Translations under genes and position numbers: made by a program | The notes under the pieces: model-generated | Told to the model about the DNA's origin: nothing | Database searches by the model: none | Seen by the model: the letters and a program-made list of their open reading frames with translations, nothing else | Part shown: positions 60,576-64,000 of the stretch, one piece after another | Layout: every line of letters starts with the position of its first letter | Numbering within the stretch: the stretch's first letter is position 1 | DNA from: Sisyra terminalis | Lineage: Eukaryota > Arthropoda > Insecta > Neuroptera > Sisyridae | DNA: 64,000 bases | Reading direction: 5' to 3' | NCBI GenBank assembly: GCA_958496175.1 | Contig: OY292277.1 | Location: forward strand, 9,732,082-9,796,081

Positions 60576-60622
60576 AGTCATATATTATAAGAGCAATAAA
60601 TTTTATTATTTTTAATCATTGC

Positions 60623-60651
60623 CTGATGATGACAGCCAAAAACGGTTGAAA
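60623..60651 (+). ncRNA. weak hammerhead-like core H6
   Basis: CUGAUGA and GAAA are present, but AGCC...GGUU pairing is separated from CUGAUGA by four extra nucleotides. It follows the LINE tail. Listed only because the two core boxes are intact. Confidence 0.22.
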
Positions 60652-62010
60652 CGCATCGTAATAAAGAAAAAATTGAGTCATACGACATATTATTCATTAA
60701 TTTATTAATTGTGGCTCGGAAATAAATAAAATATTCATCAATGCTAAATTTCCTTATAATTTCTATGAATTCCAGCATTGTTTTTTTGGCCAAATTAATT
60801 CCACTTAACTTTCAATTTTGCATGCACTGTTAAATATTTGGTAGAAGTTCGATTTGAAACATTATTTTTTTGCAATTAATTACACTGAGACAAAAACCTG
60901 TACAACTAATTGACGTCATACAGAATTAAAATTCGAATTAAGACAAATGCTTTACTTTTATTTTGGTCTCAAATCCAATCTGTTTCTGATGTTTTTTTTT
61001 TTCTATTTTCCGTTGAGTTTATTTTCATCTCAGAAATTCCTATATTTTTATTTTAAATTGTCGGATCGTCGAACTGGTGGTCAGTTCGTTTAATTAAGTT
61101 TAATGAGGCTTCAAATTAACTTATAGAAATTATAACAAAATTAAATCCCGTTTGATTCTTGGCTCGAGAATTACACAGCACGGCATAGAGGCTATACAGA
61201 AAAAAAATTTAAAAGTTTACGGAATTTTTCAATATATTTCCAAGAGGAAAAATGTGAAATGCAAAAAAAAATCGTCAGTCACATATGTTCATTTTATTCA
61301 GATTTCGCCAGAGATCACCATGGGTGGAGAGTGAAAAACTTGTTGAGGTTAGTTTTGCAGAATCTGTGTAACAAAATAGAAACGGGCGATGATGATGGCG
61401 TGGAACGGGAAGCGAGGCACAGGACAAACGGGATGACACGGGAGTCAAGGGTGGGTTGGGGTGGAGACACTTTTAATTAACGCTACCGTTGCCGGCGCTT
61501 TTTATGCTCAACGACTCGGACAGTGAAAGAGGTTTGTTGCAAAATGATGACTTTTGTGTCTCTAGTTGATGTTCATCCCTCGCCCATTCACCCATTCACC
61601 CCCTCACTACTCTATTTTCCCATTTTTTTTCCCAACCTCTTTCGGTTGTTTTGTCATCCTTATGCGACACAAGACCTAATGTGCACAACTTGTTTTCTCT
61701 ATACGCTCACGTTTGTGATTATGCATGAACTTTTTCCTGAAAAGATTTCCTTCGAATGAACATTGAGGCAAAAAAAAAACGCTCGACAACTGTTACCTAG
61801 ATATCTATCCAATTATTTAATTGTAATTGCAAACTTGCCGCATGCAAATCAACACATTTTCATCCCCTTGGTGAGGAATCACTAAATTCGAATTCCTACC
61901 ATTACAAAAAGTGTATTTTTTTTAGTTCTTCATCTTTTAAGGATCTAACCGATTAAGCATTTGAAAACTGCACTGATCAAATGAAAGGATCTTACCTTGT
62001 TTTTATTAAT
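60652..62010. other. unique block
   Basis: GC-richer at 61380-61510. No coding or element ends seen. Confidence 0.4.
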
Positions 62011-62046
62011 TAATAATGTTCTTGAGAACTTGGACTCAAATAATAA

Positions 62047-62105
62047 GACGTTAAATTTTCAAATCATCTCAACGTTTCGTTGGTATTTATTTCCAACTTC
62101 TTCAG
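62047..62105 (-). ncRNA. hammerhead-like sequence H7 with helices II and III
   Basis: On the minus strand: CUGAAGA, GUUGG...CCAAC (5-bp helix II), GAAA, then ACGUU...AACGU C, giving a 5-bp helix III that ends in U16-C17, the expected cleavage dinucleotide. Best candidate of the set. Helix I is not evident in the adjacent sequence. Confidence 0.48.
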
Positions 62106-62255
62106 GAGAACTAAAACATAATAACAATGCATGTTGTTCAAAGCCAAATTACACAAATAAATTAATTTTCGCTATTCAGTATAAAACTAAGATAACAGTG
62201 TTAAAAATACTTAAAAAGAATAAACCTTACTTTTTGTTATTATATTTTAGTTCTC

Positions 62256-62286
62256 CTGAAGAAGTTAGAAATAAATACCAACGAAA
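62256..62286 (+). ncRNA. hammerhead-like core H8 (helix III decayed)
   Basis: CUGAAGA, helix II GUUAG/CCAAC (one mismatch), GAAA. In the H7 helix III the two CpG sites read ACGUU and AACGU; here both are CpA, breaking the pairs. Right-arm counterpart of H7. Confidence 0.35.
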
Positions 62287-62605
62287 CATTGAAAATTTAA
62301 CATCTTATTATTTGAGTCCAAGTTCCCAAGAACATTATTAATTATTTACCACACTATGGATGAGAGCAACCAGGATCTTAATCAAAATAAGTTTTTTTCC
62401 GCTGACTTTGAACAGTTATACTGTGTATACAATATATAAAATATATTGCAGTCCAATTTATGTAGTATAATTTAACATAATAATATACAAATTTAATATA
62501 ACAATATATAAACTTAATATAATAATATATAAAAATCATACCACCAACATAAATTTGAACAGAAGTTCAAACAAAAATATTCGTGACGTATTGCCCAGAT
62601 ACGTA

Positions 62606-62632
62606 TTTCGATTGCCAAGCAATCTTCCTCAG
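62606..62632 (-). ncRNA. hammerhead-like core H9
   Basis: On the minus strand: CUGAGGA, GAUUGC-UUG-GCAAUC, GAAA; same as H5. Left arm of the inverted module 62577-62815. Confidence 0.42.
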
Positions 62633-62760
62633 TGGTCATCAAGTAATTTCGATCACTCCGTAACTGCTATGTGATGATTCACATAATTGATCTTTGTGTT
62701 GATAAAGTTTGTGAATCATCACATAGAAGTTACGGAGTGATCCAAACTACTTGATGACCA

Positions 62761-62787
62761 CTGATGAAGATTGCTTGGCAATCGAAA
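62761..62787 (+). ncRNA. hammerhead-like core H10
   Basis: CUGAUGA (the commonest core form), GAUUGC-UUG-GCAAUC, GAAA, then ACGUAU...AUACGU C. Right-arm counterpart of H9. Confidence 0.45.
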
Positions 62788-62825
62788 TACGTATCTGGGC
62801 AATACGTCACGAATTTTTTTTTAAC

Positions 62826-64000
62826 TAAGCTGATTCAAGTTCTCATTTTCAACCAACTCTGGCATTGTGTTCTGCTGATTTTCGCGTTCCTTTATAAAGG
62901 GAATAATAGTATCGGAAAGTTCAACATCAGAGTTCAATCTTCTACCAAAAGTGTTATTTAAAAATCCAGCTATTTTGCCCAATGATTTTCCCACAGGTAG
63001 AAGCTAGTTATCCAGAATATTATGCAATAAGTGGTATTGTTTACCAATAGTGATGCAAAGCTTCAAAAGCTCAACATACTTTAGTTACTATTCGTAATGC
63101 ATTTGCATCTTCAAATAAAATTCGTCTAGTCAAATGCCATCAAATTGCATATTACTTCTAGTGATATTTCAGTTTATTTGTAGGTATACATATTTTTTCG
63201 ACAGTTAAAAGTTTTAAGAACGTATTTATGATGATAGATATAGAAAGAGTATTCAAGTGTTAATATCGGATTTAGTTAAAAGTTGATATACATGTAAGCA
63301 TACTTAATTGATTTTTATTTTTTTAAACTATGTTCCACCAATTTGACCATTTTATAACTTTAACATATGATAGCTAACTAGTTAATATATAAAATATATT
63401 TTTTTGGTAGGTGTAATTTTAGGGGTTGATATAAAAAACCACCCCTAAAAAATATACTTCCCGTTTTTTACAATTTCTTATATTGCAAAAATTTTCAAAA
63501 AAATATATTATAATTAGTTCATTAATAGTGATGCACAGTTTCAGTTTCATGAAGATATCTTCAATGGGTTCTGAGAAAAAAATATTTACGTTAAGGGTTG
63601 TCATCTCCATTATTCCCTTACTATAAGGGTTAGGAGTGAGAATTTAAGTGTAAGGCTATCTTAGATGAAAAACAATAAAAACAAGGTAAGATCCTTTCAA
63701 TGTTTTAATCATCAATCAATAAAATTTCCATGTTTCGGCTTTAAAAGAAATAACAAGTTACAAGGGTTGGCGTTTATTTGGCAATTTTACTGAAAAAGTA
63801 CAAAAAGCTTAATCCACCATAAATTAACTCTTTTAACTTACATATTATTTGCTCATGTTACCTCTAAATAAGATGAGGAAAAAACACAAATTTCCCCAGA
63901 GAGCCGAGTGTTTCAATATAACAAAGACACACTACCCTCAACACAACCCATAAAATTCCAACCCCCCTTGTATCCAGCTACATAATAGCACCAGGGAATG
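62826..64000. other. AT-rich block to the window end
   Basis: No gene or element recognised. The first groucho exon is not here. Confidence 0.4.

Larger units (their letters stand above)
59990..60612 (+). mobile_element. second LINE 3' tail copy, split by a TIR element
   Basis: From CAATATTCGGG onwards this matches 56597-56730 (TTTTTAAGAATTGCCAT, CTACAGACACTGCTTGGATG, TTTATGCAAG, ACATCACACTTA), then jumps to the sequence after the palindrome (AAATTAAAAACAAATTGT, AAAGTATTTGTATATAT). It resumes at about 60581 with AGCAATAAATTTTATT. It therefore gives the empty site for the palindrome at 56731-57948. It is itself interrupted by the element 60162-60575. Confidence 0.88.
62011..62345. repeat. inverted-repeat module with a hammerhead-like core in each arm
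   Basis: The left arm (AATAATGTTCTTGAGAACTT, ACTCAAATAATAAGACGTTA, through TCTTCAGGAGAACTAAAA) returns reversed at 62245-62343. The spacer of about 130 bp is unique. An ORF call of 114 residues over this module (61997-62341) is only a by-product. Confidence 0.88.
62390..62825. repeat. hammerhead-bearing repeat, copy 3, ending in an inverted module
   Basis: 62390-62670 matches copy 2 (GCTGACTTTGAACAGTTATA, ATGTAGTATAATTTAACATA, TGACGTATTGCCCAG). The part 62577-62684 then returns as a reverse complement at 62710-62815, with a loop of about 25 nt, so this copy has a second, inverted arm and two cores. Confidence 0.88.

Noticed and set aside
60623..60651. H6 as a true hammerhead
   Set aside because: Helix II is displaced by four nucleotides from the CUGAUGA box, so only a weak listing is kept.
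61997..62341. 114-residue ORF
   Set aside because: It lies exactly over an inverted-repeat module and reads both arms; no protein family features.
1..64000. CRISPR arrays, tRNA or rRNA genes, bacterial operons
   Set aside because: None seen; the window is insect intron sequence and the tandem repeats have no spacer structure.
43275..64000. First groucho exon (MYPSP-type start)
   Set aside because: Searched on the minus strand by eye for a start with a donor; no convincing match.

Overview
This window is intronic DNA of an insect groucho (gro/TLE co-repressor) gene read on the minus strand, and it is filled with transposable elements. Three short exons identify the host gene, in transcription order: 43167-43264 ([20 protein letters not shown]...), 24357-24420 ([21 protein letters not shown]) and 13047-13091 (YYEMSYGLNVEMHKQ). 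They join in frame with canonical GT/AG sites and encode the N-terminal Q (tetramerisation) domain. The introns are about 18.7 kb and 11.3 kb. The intron before exon 43167-43264 and the one after exon 13047-13091 both run off the window (more than 20.7 kb and at least 13.0 kb). The residues fit insect Groucho better than vertebrate TLE. AT-rich introns, a mariner with D34D spacing, jockey-like LINE remains and many MITEs agree with an insect. The species cannot be named from this sequence.

Layout. 1-13046 is the downstream intron: a TTAA-flanked element, hAT MITEs, a 1.3-kb palindrome with hammerhead-ribozyme-like cores, two LINE RNase H relics, and a possible small spliced gene on the plus strand (11922-12237). 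13092-24356 holds a 1.3-kb foldback palindrome, two inverted arrays of about 260-280 bp units, and a dead mariner inserted in one array. 24421-43166 holds a Helitron-like element, an 8-bp-TSD palindrome, PIF/Harbinger-like MITEs, tandem duplications, a decayed coding fragment and several copies of a 155-bp MITE with 9-bp target duplications. 43265-64000 holds a long unique block next to exon 43167-43264, a clean hAT MITE, a jockey-like LINE split by three nested elements (one a 1.2-kb compound palindrome), and two inverted-repeat modules with hammerhead-like cores near the right edge.

Apart from groucho and the weak plus-strand candidate I see no host gene. The most interesting signals are: (i) repeated CUGANGA-helix II-GAAA cores with different but self-complementary helix II sequences, placed in both arms of three inverted-repeat modules; (ii) a 155-bp MITE family with exact 9-bp target duplications, most copies carrying a perfect CRE (TGACGTCA); (iii) a family of roughly 700-750 bp TTAA-flanked elements with unlike termini but a common internal block; and (iv) nested insertions whose empty sites are also in the window, which fixes the insertion boundaries without any outside data.
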